A stretch of DNA of 64,000 nucleotides from Actinomycetales bacterium (GTDB taxonomy: Bacteria; Actinomycetota; Actinomycetes; Mycobacteriales; Micromonosporaceae), in assembly GCA_002919305.1 (NCBI GenBank), contig PKFB01000077.1, positions 30,651 through 94,650 on the forward strand, given 5' to 3'. Position 1 is the first letter of the stretch; the number at the start of each line of letters is the position of its first letter. The notes under the pieces are model-generated. The model was given only the letters and a program-made list of their open reading frames with translations, had not been told where the DNA came from and did not search any database. Below, piece by piece: positions 16,953 through 25,108 of this stretch. Position numbers and translations under genes: made by a program.

Positions 16953-18260
16953 TCACCGACTGACACGGTCGGCTTCCCGACCCTCCGCCTCCGGATCCCC
17001 GCTGTCGGTCGATCGCAGGCCCTCGCGGTCGGCCGTGTCAGCCGCCCCGCTTCGGTCGCTGACACCACGGTCCGCGTCACCGGTCGCTGTTCTGGACGAC
17101 TCGTGTGGTCCGGTGAACACGCTCCCCCGGTCCCGACCATCCACACTGCCGCTGAACACCCGGTCGTCCCCAGAGCCGCCAGGCGTGAGGGTCTCGTATC
17201 GTCGCGGGGACGAGTACGGCGCTCCCGCCATCAGCCGCTGCTCCTCCACCGCCGCCCGCACCCGAGGCAGGGCGTAAGGGTGCTCATCCCGCAGCCACGT
17301 CACCAGACGCTCCCGAACCAGACAACGCAGGTCCCAGAGCCGTCCCGCGTCATGCGCGCTGACTAACGCCCGCACCCGCACCAACGCCGCTGTCGCATCG
17401 GTGACTTGAAGTACACAGACCCGGCCATCCCACAGATCGGTGGACTCCACGATCTGCCGTAACTCCTGACGCATCTGCTCCACCGGCACCGACCAGTCCA
17501 CCTCCAGCTCCACAGTGCCCAAGAGGTCAGATCCGGTGCGGGTCCAGTTCTCAAACGGTTTGGACTGGAAGTAGGAACTGGGCAGGATCAACCGGCGGTC
17601 GTCCCACAGATGCACCACGACGTAGCTGAGGGTGATGGCTTCGATCCGCCCCCACTGTCCCTCAACGACGACAACATCGTCGAGCCGCACCGCGTCGCTG
17701 AACGCGATCTGCAGGCCAGCGAACATATTCCCCAACAGACTCTGCGCGGCTAACGCCGCGACCACGCCGGCGATCCCCGCCGAAGCCAACAGACTGGCCC
17801 CCGCCGCCCGTGCCACGGGGAAGGTGACCAGCATCGCGCCGATCGCGATCACGGTGACGGCCACGATCGTGACCCGGCGGATCAGGGTGATCTGAGTGTG
17901 GATTCGCCGCGCCTGTCGGTTGTCGCTCACATCGGTGCGAAACCGAGAGAGCGCCATGTCCTCCAAGATCAGCAACAGTACAGCGGCTAACCACGCTCCG
18001 GTCGCGATCAGCCCGAGCAGCAAAGCGTGCAGGACCGGACCACGCCAGCCGTCACCGCTGGTCACGGCGTGGAGCGCGAGGTACAGACTCAATAAGGTCA
18101 GCAACACCTGGGTTGGCCGATAGGCGCGCTGAGTCACCGCACTCAACAGCGGCGAACCCCGGCCATACCGCCGGACCAACCGATACGCACACTCAACCAG
18201 AAGGAGAGCGAGCAGCAGCGAAGAGGCTGCCGCCACGGCGCGAAAGCCAACGTCGGTCAC
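16953..18260 (-). CDS. MscS-family mechanosensitive channel
   Basis: A 435-residue membrane protein. Four hydrophobic segments lie in the first 175 residues, the last being the Gly/Ala-rich pore helix (GASLLASAGIAGVVAALAAQ) followed by SLLGNMFAGLQIAFSD, the classical MscS TM3 and neck. The beta domain follows (VRLDDVVVVEGQWGRIEAIT, PSSYFQSKPFENWTR). It would release solutes under hypo-osmotic shock. The C-terminal roughly 90 residues are a hydrophilic, disordered Asp/Arg/Ser/Gly-rich tail not needed for the fold. Start is GTG at 18260 with GGAAAGGGG upstream. Confidence 0.9.
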   Translation of the reverse strand: MTDVGFRAVAAASSLLLALLLVECAYRLVRRYGRGSPLLSAVTQRAYRPTQVLLTLLSLYLALHAVTSGDGWRGPVLHALLLGLIATGAWLAAVLLLILEDMALSRFRTDVSDNRQARRIHTQITLIRRVTIVAVTVIAIGAMLVTFPVARAAGASLLASAGIAGVVAALAAQSLLGNMFAGLQIAFSDAVRLDDVVVVEGQWGRIEAITLSYVVVHLWDDRRLILPSSYFQSKPFENWTRTGSDLLGTVELEVDWSVPVEQMRQELRQIVESTDLWDGRVCVLQVTDATAALVRVRALVSAHDAGRLWDLRCLVRERLVTWLRDEHPYALPRVRAAVEEQRLMAGAPYSSPRRYETLTPGGSGDDRVFSGSVDGRDRGSVFTGPHESSRTATGDADRGVSDRSGAADTADREGLRSTDSGDPEAEGREADRVSR

Positions 18261-18408
18261 GCGGTACCCCTTTCCGGATAGCTGTCGCTGTTCGCTCAGG
18301 CGTCGCCCACTGGTCGATCATCCGGATGTTTCGCCCGAGGTACATATCGGCGCCGCGTTCCCTACCTCGTCACCTCGTCGAGGCGCTCCCGATCCTGACG
18401 TGTACGTC

Positions 18409-18828
18409 TTAAGCCCGCGTGTCAGGCTGGCGAACCCACCGCGGGCCGATGACGTCCGCCCCCAACGCCGCGACCCGATCACGCAAGGCCCGATCGGCGG
18501 TCACCACCAGACAGGGACGTCGTGGTGCCTCCGCTGCCACCAACTCGACGACGGCGTCGTCTCCAGAGCCGGGGGCGGCCAGCACCTGAACGCCCGGGAT
18601 CGGGCCGACGCTACGAGCCACGCCCTCCACCACGAGCACCAGCTCAAACCCGCCGCGGACCGCCCACTCGGGCGCTCCGTGAGCGACCGCGGCCTCCGGC
18701 AACCCCTGCTCGACGATTCGTCCCAATCCATCGCGGAGCCGTTCGTTCGCACCGGCGCGGTCCCGCCACCAGCCGTCAGGGACCGATCCGACCACATTGG
18801 CTCCGTCCACAATCATCAGTGGCGTCAC
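18409..18828 (-). CDS. NYN/PIN-like domain protein
   Basis: A 139-residue protein beginning MTPLMIVDGANVVGSVPDGW, with the first acidic residue and Asn typical of NYN/PIN-fold nucleases. Later acidic positions are PGSGDDAVVELV and VVTADRALRDRV, where PIN-type metal-binding aspartates occur. This suggests a small metal-dependent RNase, but no activity is shown. GTG start at 18828 with GGGAG upstream. Monocistronic, between MscS and the large regulator gene. Confidence 0.72.
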   Translation of the reverse strand: MTPLMIVDGANVVGSVPDGWWRDRAGANERLRDGLGRIVEQGLPEAAVAHGAPEWAVRGGFELVLVVEGVARSVGPIPGVQVLAAPGSGDDAVVELVAAEAPRRPCLVVTADRALRDRVAALGADVIGPRWVRQPDTRA

Positions 18829-19002
18829 CTGTCACTCCCGACCTCTCCGATATCGCCTAACTCATCCAACGCCCGGGGTCACCGCACCGATCCGCTCCCG
18901 ATACGCCCGTCTTCAAGGACAACCCAGGCAGCTCAGCGCCGAAACGTGTGAACACCATCACGCTCCCGGCATCCGGAGAGAGGGATGGGTGAGCGGACAG
19001 AC

Positions 19003-19043
19003 GGTACGCGCGTATCGGCACACACGTCTGGTATGCGCGTACC
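19003..19043 (-). terminator. Probable terminator after LAL regulator gene
   Basis: GGTACGCGCGTAT (19003-19015) and GTATGCGCGTACC (19031-19043) pair over 13 positions with two G-T wobbles, 55 bp beyond the stop of the minus-strand LuxR-family gene. Confidence 0.55.
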
Positions 19044-19097
19044 ACATCCGAAAGAAGGCACGCTAATGCCGCACGACACGGCACTTACGTGGGCGTG

Positions 19098-22000
19098 TTA
19101 CCGGGAGGAGACCAAGCCGAGTCGGTAAGCGACGGCCGCCGCTTCACCACGTGTGGACACCGCTAGCTTGGCGAGGATTCGGGACACGTGCACGCTGGCG
19201 GTCTTCGGTGAGATGAACAGCCTCTCGGCGATCTGACGGTTGGTGTGACCGGCCGCCAGCAGGCGCAGCACCTCCCGCTCCCGCTCGGTCAACCCGGATG
19301 TCACAGAACCGTTCGCGGTCACAGGACCGCCGTTGAGGCGTACTCCTGCCCGACGCGCCAACACCTCAATCTCGGACTCCAGGGGACGGGCCTTGAGCCG
19401 GCGGGCGATCTTCCGCGCCCGTTCCAGCAAGGTCGCGATGCTCATCCGGTCCCCGACCGCGGCCCGCGCCTCGGCCAGCCGAACCAACGCCTGAGCCAAC
19501 GGATACGGCTGTCCATCCGTCTCCCAGGCGGCGACGGCCCGCTCCCACGCGGCGATCCGGGCCTCCGCATCGGTCACCTGATCGATGCGGGTACCCAACC
19601 CGTTCTCCGGCCACGCCTCACCGGGGGTGGCTCGCTCAATAACGTCGTCCAGTGAGGATGCGGCGGGCGTACCCTGCAGTTCGGCGATCACCGTCAGGGC
19701 CGCGGCCCGCTGGGCCATGGTGTGAATCGGCAGCTGACGAGCCGCGGCCGCTACGGCGAACGCCAGGTTTCCTGCAACGTCGGCCACGAGTGCGGGCTGC
19801 GACACCACCCGCGCGGCGGCGACAACCACAGGCCACGCGTACCGCGGATTAACCGTCGGATCGACCGTGGTCAACGCAGCCTGTGTGGTCTCCAAGGCAC
19901 GGGCGATATCCAGCTTTGCCAACGCAGCACGGATCAGGACCTCGTACAACTCGTGGATTAAGTGCCGGGGCAGGTAGGGCTTGGACATCAAGACAACGGC
20001 ATCGGCGACCAGGTCTGAGGCGTCCTCTCCCCGGGCCAGCAGCAGTCTGGCGCGCTGCACCAGGATGAACATTCGGTTGGTTCCCGGTTCATCCATCCTG
20101 ATGGTCTTCGCACTTATCTCGTCGCACTCGTCCCACTCCCCCAGCGCCAGGGAAGACTCGACGAAGTTGGCGACCAACAGGACGCTGATGGTACGGCCGA
20201 TCCTGCCCTCCTGGACGGCGGCGAGTCCTGCTCGCGCGACCGCGGCAGCCTCGGCGTACCGACCGAGTTGATGCAGTCGGTCCGAGTAGTTGGTTTGGGC
20301 CCGCGCCAGGACTTCAAGATCCCCGACGGTGCCGGCGATCTCCAAAGCTTGGGCAAGTTCGGCGAGTCCCTCGTTGTCCGGCTTAAGCCCGGCCCGCACG
20401 GTAGCCATGGTGACCGCAGCCGATGAGGCAGCCAGCCGGTCCCCGAATGTCGAGGTCGCCTCCAGGGCCGTGGTCGCGACCTCGACTGCCTCGCTTTCAG
20501 GCCCGTCCATCAACAGCATGGCGGCCACCTCAGACAGCTGGGTGGCCTGCTCAGGGGAGGGGCCAGCCTCCAGAAGCAACCGGTACGCACGCCGCAGTTG
20601 TGATAACCCGTCAGCCTTTCCCAGGAAGCGCAGTAGTTTGGCCTGTTTGATCAGTAGCGTGGCCGCCCGCAGTGGGCATTGTGTGGGATCGACCTCCGCC
20701 AGGGCGCCTTTCGCCAGCCCCAGTGCCCGGTCGAAATCACCGGCCCGGGTGGCCACTTCCACGGTCTGCTCCAGCACCCACAGGTGGCTCACCCTGGTCC
20801 GTTCCTCGGCCTCCGGCACCTGGTCCCACAACTCCAGCACCCGTTCCAGTAGGCGTTGCGCCTCGGCGTACGCGTACCGCTCCCGAGCGGCCCGCGCCGC
20901 ACTGACCGCCGAGACCAGGGCCGAGGTGTGGTTGTGGGCGGCGTACCAGTGGTAGGCGATCTCCGCCGGGGCCTGATCCAGATCAACCAGTCCGGGGTTC
21001 TCCTCCAAGGCGGCCGCGTACCGGGCGTGCAGCCGGACCTGTTCCCCGGGCAGCAGGTCGGCGTGCACCGCCTCCCGTACCAGGGCATGGCGGAATTCGT
21101 AGCTTTCCCCATCCGTACTGGGCACCAGGAGCTGGGCGAGGATGGCGGCGCGTAACGCTTCCTCCAGCTCCGGTTCGGGGATATCGGCGACCCGGGCAAG
21201 TAACCGGTGCGTGATCCTCGTGCCGCCGGCCGCCGCGATTCGGAGCACCCGCTGGGCCGACTCGGGCAACTTATCGACCTTGATCAATAACAGGTCCCGG
21301 AGGCTGTCGGGTAGCCCGCACCCGACGGACCCATCGGTGACGCAGCTGGTCAGCTCCTCAATGAAGAACGGATTACCTTGAGAGCGGCGGTGGATGTCAT
21401 CGATGACATAACTGGTGGGGCGCTGGTCGAGCAGGCTGGTGACCATGGCGACGGTGGCCTCGTAGTCCAAGCGCCCCAACTCCATCCGACGCACATGGTG
21501 CAGCCGGTCCAGCTCGGCGACGAACGGGCGTAACGGATGTCCTCGGTGCAGCTCGTCGGAGCGGTACGTCAAAACCAGCAGCGCTTTCACGCCCTGGAGC
21601 GTGCGAATCAGGTACCCCAGGAGGTCCCGAGTGGACCGGTCAGACCAGTGCAGATCCTCCACCACCAGCAGCAGGGGCTGCTCCGTGGCCAACCGTTCGA
21701 GCAGGGCACGGACCAGCTCATACAGCCACACCCGGTTGGAATCCAAGGCCTTCTCTGGCTCGACCGGCCCCAGCTCTGGAATCAGACGCGCAAACTCTCG
21801 CTCCTGCCCGGCGAACACCTCCGGGCCGTGGTCCCGCAGCAGGGTGCGCAGGGCTGCGGAGATCGGGGCGAAGGGCAACCCTTCCTCGCCTAGTTGCAAG
21901 CAGCCGCCGGTAAGAACCAAGGCGCCTTTCTCGGTGGCTGAGGCGGTGAATTCCCGCACCAGACGGGTCTTCCCTACCCCGGCTTCGCCTCCGATGATGG

Positions 22001-22115
22001 CGACCGTCGGCTCTCCACTGGCGGCGGCCTCAAAGGCGTCACTAAGCCATGTCCACTCTCGATCTCGACCGATCAGAATCGGGCTGCCCTGTTGCCTGCG
22101 CACGCTCCCGAGCAT
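19098..22115 (-). CDS. Large ATP-binding LuxR-family (LAL) transcriptional regulator
   Basis: A 1005-residue LAL regulator of the MalT-like STAND class. An AAA-type ATPase domain near the N-terminus has Walker A GGEAGVGKTR (42-51) and a Walker B region LLLVVEDLHWSDRSTRD. The middle roughly 500 residues are helical, TPR-like repeats, and a C-terminal LuxR HTH (LTEREREVLRLLAAGHTNRQ, then IAERLFISPKTASVHVSRIL) ends near the stop. Such proteins activate pathways in response to an unknown ligand. The frame is open to 22274, but the ATG at 22115 is preferred because it begins the usual LAL N-terminus just before GRDREW and avoids overlap with the upstream small gene. No strong ribosome-binding site is visible. 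Confidence 0.92.
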   Translation of the reverse strand: MLGSVRRQQGSPILIGRDREWTWLSDAFEAAASGEPTVAIIGGEAGVGKTRLVREFTASATEKGALVLTGGCLQLGEEGLPFAPISAALRTLLRDHGPEVFAGQEREFARLIPELGPVEPEKALDSNRVWLYELVRALLERLATEQPLLLVVEDLHWSDRSTRDLLGYLIRTLQGVKALLVLTYRSDELHRGHPLRPFVAELDRLHHVRRMELGRLDYEATVAMVTSLLDQRPTSYVIDDIHRRSQGNPFFIEELTSCVTDGSVGCGLPDSLRDLLLIKVDKLPESAQRVLRIAAAGGTRITHRLLARVADIPEPELEEALRAAILAQLLVPSTDGESYEFRHALVREAVHADLLPGEQVRLHARYAAALEENPGLVDLDQAPAEIAYHWYAAHNHTSALVSAVSAARAARERYAYAEAQRLLERVLELWDQVPEAEERTRVSHLWVLEQTVEVATRAGDFDRALGLAKGALAEVDPTQCPLRAATLLIKQAKLLRFLGKADGLSQLRRAYRLLLEAGPSPEQATQLSEVAAMLLMDGPESEAVEVATTALEATSTFGDRLAASSAAVTMATVRAGLKPDNEGLAELAQALEIAGTVGDLEVLARAQTNYSDRLHQLGRYAEAAAVARAGLAAVQEGRIGRTISVLLVANFVESSLALGEWDECDEISAKTIRMDEPGTNRMFILVQRARLLLARGEDASDLVADAVVLMSKPYLPRHLIHELYEVLIRAALAKLDIARALETTQAALTTVDPTVNPRYAWPVVVAAARVVSQPALVADVAGNLAFAVAAAARQLPIHTMAQRAAALTVIAELQGTPAASSLDDVIERATPGEAWPENGLGTRIDQVTDAEARIAAWERAVAAWETDGQPYPLAQALVRLAEARAAVGDRMSIATLLERARKIARRLKARPLESEIEVLARRAGVRLNGGPVTANGSVTSGLTEREREVLRLLAAGHTNRQIAERLFISPKTASVHVSRILAKLAVSTRGEAAAVAYRLGLVSSR

Positions 22116-22233
22116 GCCACGCAGACTCGAGACGGCTGGAATGGTTATATGCCCCGCGTCACCATGATCGACTTCGTTCCCTTCCCGCTGGGCACCGAGG
22201 GCGTCGGAGAGGCGCGTGTCGTACAGCACCGGG

Positions 22234-22533
22234 TCACACCGTCGCAGGTAACCGCGAGTCGCTCCCCTCAACAACCCGCCTCCGGTCCGTCGCCACCTCG
22301 GCTTCAGCGGGTGTCAATGCCCCCTGCGACGCCGTTACACCGGTGCCTGACCGCTCGGCTCGGGCATTGTCTTTGCCCCAACGACTCAGCAGCGTCTGAA
22401 ATCTCCTCTTGTGCCCCGTAGGCTTATGCGTGTCGTAGCGGGCCCGCAGCACCGCCGCTGCCCGCCGCTCCTGCTCCGCCTCGGCGAACCGCTGGGCGAA
22501 CCGCAGCTGGTACTCCTCGTATGGGTCGTACAT
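22234..22533 (-). CDS. Small hypothetical protein upstream of LAL regulator
   Basis: A 99-residue basic/acidic protein beginning MYDPYEEYQLRFAQRFAEAE, rich in Glu and Arg, with a predicted helix over the first 35 residues and a more polar C-terminal half. GGAGAG is well spaced before the ATG, which supports translation. It lies 118 bp upstream of the LAL gene on the same strand and may be co-transcribed. No known domain recognised. Confidence 0.6.
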   Translation of the reverse strand: MYDPYEEYQLRFAQRFAEAEQERRAAAVLRARYDTHKPTGHKRRFQTLLSRWGKDNARAERSGTGVTASQGALTPAEAEVATDRRRVVEGSDSRLPATV

Positions 22534-22991
22534 CGGCTCTCCTTCAGATCGTGGTCAGTGGTGTCTCCCCTCTCGGGGCTGACATCCACGGTCCCGGTGA
22601 AGGTGGCCGGTTCGCATGGGGTGAACGCCGCATCTTTACCAGTCGCCCTCTCTTAGGTGAGCCGCGCTCCGGAAGGCTTTCCGGGTAAGACCCCTGAGGC
22701 AGCGGCCTAAGACCCCCTGGGGTTAGCGCTGAGTCACGCCGGCAACCGAGTTTTCGGGCTTAAGCGGGTTTCTCAGCGACGCAGCGCAACGGGTGGCCGT
22801 CTAGCTGACTCTCTAGCTGACTGTCTCACTGACGTGGTGAGGGCATATGGGCAGACGCCCTTCTCAGGCCGGAGCCTTACCGGGTCGGATAGGCCTTACC
22901 TGACCGTTGAAGGCCTTACCGGACCCGGCTTCCGGCTCCATACCGTCGACGTAAGCCGGCTTTCATCGGCGCCGTGTGAGCGAATCGATCC
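22534..22991. other. Intergenic region with short repeats
   Basis: No gene supported. CCGGAA-GGCT-TTCCGG (22669-22684) is a small perfect hairpin. Repeated segments CTAGCTGACT near 22801-22825 and AGGCCTTACC near 22888-22920 give the region a repetitive look. It lies between the stop of the deaminase gene and the start of the small gene; the hairpins may end deaminase transcription. Confidence 0.45.
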
Positions 22992-23969
22992 TTATGTCCA
23001 CGCGGTCTGCTCGCCGATCCGGATCAACTCGTCGCGGACCGACTCTTCACACAGCGCACCGGCCAGCCCAGCGGCGTACGCGGCCTGAGGCGTCACCCCC
23101 AGCTCCGCCGCCACCTGGTACTCCCGCTCCAGATCCGTGTCAAACATCGCCGGGTCATCGGTGGAGATGGAACAGCGTGCCCCCGCCGCCACTAGTGCCG
23201 GCAACGGATGCTCCTGCAGGCTGGGGACCACCCCGGTCCGCAGATTCGACACCGGGCAGACATCGAGGACCACCCCTCGCGCCACGATCTCCGCCAGCAG
23301 CCCGGGGTCCTCCACGGCGTGGATACCATGCCGGATGCGGTCGGCGCCCAACGCCTCCAAAGCACCCCGGATGGACGCCGCACCCGCCGTTTCCCCGGCG
23401 TGCGGCACCGACCCTAGCCCAGCCTCCCGGGCAATCCGGAACAGCTCGGTGTACAGCTCTGGCGGCCAGTCGGCCTCCATGCCGCCCAGCCCGACCCCGA
23501 CCACACCCCGCTCGGCGTACGCCACCGCCATCTCGACAACCTTGCGGTTGAGATCGGCGTCGAACCCGCGGGTGATGTCGGGGGTCAGTCGTACCCGGAC
23601 CCCGTGCCGCTCGAATGCCTCCTGTGCCCCGTCGCAGTAGCCGGTGAATATCTCGTCCCAGTCGACCCCGCGGAGCGCCCGCTCCGCGGGCGAGAAGATG
23701 CCCTCGATGTACACCGCGCCGTGCGTCGCCGCTTCGGCGGCGTAATCAACCACAATCTGCCGGAAGTCATCGGCGGTCCGCAGACAGTTTGTGGTGAGCA
23801 CCCAGGTACGGATGAAGTCGGAGAAGTCTCGGAACCTGTACAGATCGGCCAGACCCTCTACGGTGTCGGCGGGCAGCCGCACATCGTTACGCCGGGCGAT
23901 CTGCAGCAGGGTCTGGGGTTTGATCGTCCCTTCCAGATGAACATGCAGCTCAATCTTGGGAAAGCTCAC
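22992..23969 (-). CDS. add: Adenosine deaminase family protein
   Basis: A 325-residue metal-dependent TIM-barrel deaminase. The zinc ligands and catalytic residues are in ELHVHLEG (HxH), SVPHAGET (His and catalytic Glu), DRIRHGIHAV and STDDPAMF (the Asp pair). This pattern fits adenosine deaminase, converting adenosine to inosine in purine salvage; the close relative aminodeoxyfutalosine deaminase of menaquinone synthesis cannot be excluded by sequence. GTG start at 23969. Monocistronic and divergent from the PfkB kinase gene. Confidence 0.9.
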   Translation of the reverse strand: MSFPKIELHVHLEGTIKPQTLLQIARRNDVRLPADTVEGLADLYRFRDFSDFIRTWVLTTNCLRTADDFRQIVVDYAAEAATHGAVYIEGIFSPAERALRGVDWDEIFTGYCDGAQEAFERHGVRVRLTPDITRGFDADLNRKVVEMAVAYAERGVVGVGLGGMEADWPPELYTELFRIAREAGLGSVPHAGETAGAASIRGALEALGADRIRHGIHAVEDPGLLAEIVARGVVLDVCPVSNLRTGVVPSLQEHPLPALVAAGARCSISTDDPAMFDTDLEREYQVAAELGVTPQAAYAAGLAGALCEESVRDELIRIGEQTAWT

Positions 23970-24194
23970 GTCGGAACCCTACGCCCGCCTCCCCGAAGCG
24001 GGAACGGGATGAGCCTGGACTCCCGGGCGTACCTCTCGTCCTCCACAGTGGAGGTTCACTCCCCCCGTTTCGCCGGCTGTGGTGTGACATATCCCTGCCC
24101 TGGAGGGCGGAGCCTGCGGCGCAGAACGGCATAGTCTCATCGGCGCAGTACAACGATGCGGCGGCGTGACAGCGCGACCCGAGGGAGGGCGAAG

Positions 24195-25094
24195 ATGCGG
24201 TGTGTCGTCATCGGGGAAAGCCTGGTCGACCTGATCGGCCAACCCGGATCGTGGGACTTCACCGCCAAACCCGGTGGGAGCCCGCTCAACGTGGCGGTGG
24301 CGCTGTCCCGACTCGACGCCCAGGTGGAGTTCATCACCGAGACCGGGGATGACCTGTTCGGTGGGCTGCTCCGGGATCACCTGTCCAGCAACCGCGTCAC
24401 GGTCACCGGAATCGGCGCCGCGTCCGCGACCAGTCTGGCCATCGCGCGTCTGTCCGAGGAAGGCTCGGCCACCTACGACTTCAGATTCACCTGGGCCGTC
24501 TCCTCCGACCCTGATCTGACCGGGGTGGACTGTCTGCACACCGGTTCCCTGGCCTGTGTGACCGCGCCCGGCCGGGATGCGGTGGCGCGGGCGGTCCGCA
24601 AAGCCGTGGCCGCCGGCGTACCCGTCAGCTACGACCCGAACATCCGGCCCGCTTTGAGCCCCGACCGGCAGGCCACCCGCGCCATGGTCGAGGAGTTTGT
24701 CGCGCTGGCCGACATCGTCAAGGCCAGCGAGGAGGACCTCAGTTGGCTGTGGCCGGACCGCCCCGCTCACGAGATCCTCAACGCCTGGTCACGGCGCCCG
24801 TCCGGTGCGCCGCGCCTGGCGGTGATGACCCGGGGCGGTGAGGGCGCGGTCGCGGCGTACGGTGGGCGGTTTGTCGAACAGGCCGCGCGGCAGGTTCAGG
24901 TGGTGGACACCATCGGGGCCGGTGACACCTTCATGGCCGGGCTGCTGGTGTCCCTGTCCCAGCAAGGCCGGCTGCGTCCGGACCTCACCTTGGACGCCGC
25001 CGAGCTCGATCGCGCTTTGCAGTACGCGGTGGCCGCGGCGGCCGTGGTCTGCACGCGCCCCGGTGCCGACCCGCCCTACGCCCACGAGCTGTGA
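24195..25094 (+). CDS. PfkB-family carbohydrate kinase (fructokinase-like)
   Basis: A 299-residue ribokinase-fold sugar kinase. The N-terminal GGSPLNVAVALSRL corresponds to PfkB signature 1, and VVDTIGAGDTFMAGLL is signature 2 with the anion hole and catalytic Asp. The overall pattern with GESLVDLIG and KPGGSPLN is closest to fructokinases, which phosphorylate fructose with ATP. The ATG at 24195 follows GAGGGAGGGCGAAG; the open frame from 24156 is not preferred. Only 14 bp separate its stop from the convergent GGDEF-EAL gene. Confidence 0.9.
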   Translation: MRCVVIGESLVDLIGQPGSWDFTAKPGGSPLNVAVALSRLDAQVEFITETGDDLFGGLLRDHLSSNRVTVTGIGAASATSLAIARLSEEGSATYDFRFTWAVSSDPDLTGVDCLHTGSLACVTAPGRDAVARAVRKAVAAGVPVSYDPNIRPALSPDRQATRAMVEEFVALADIVKASEEDLSWLWPDRPAHEILNAWSRRPSGAPRLAVMTRGGEGAVAAYGGRFVEQAARQVQVVDTIGAGDTFMAGLLVSLSQQGRLRPDLTLDAAELDRALQYAVAAAAVVCTRPGADPPYAHEL

Positions 25095-25108
25095 GCTCCC
25101 CGTACGCC

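Noticed and set aside
22801..22920. CRISPR-like or satellite repeats
   Set aside because: Only two or three short degenerate copies with no regular spacing and no cas genes.
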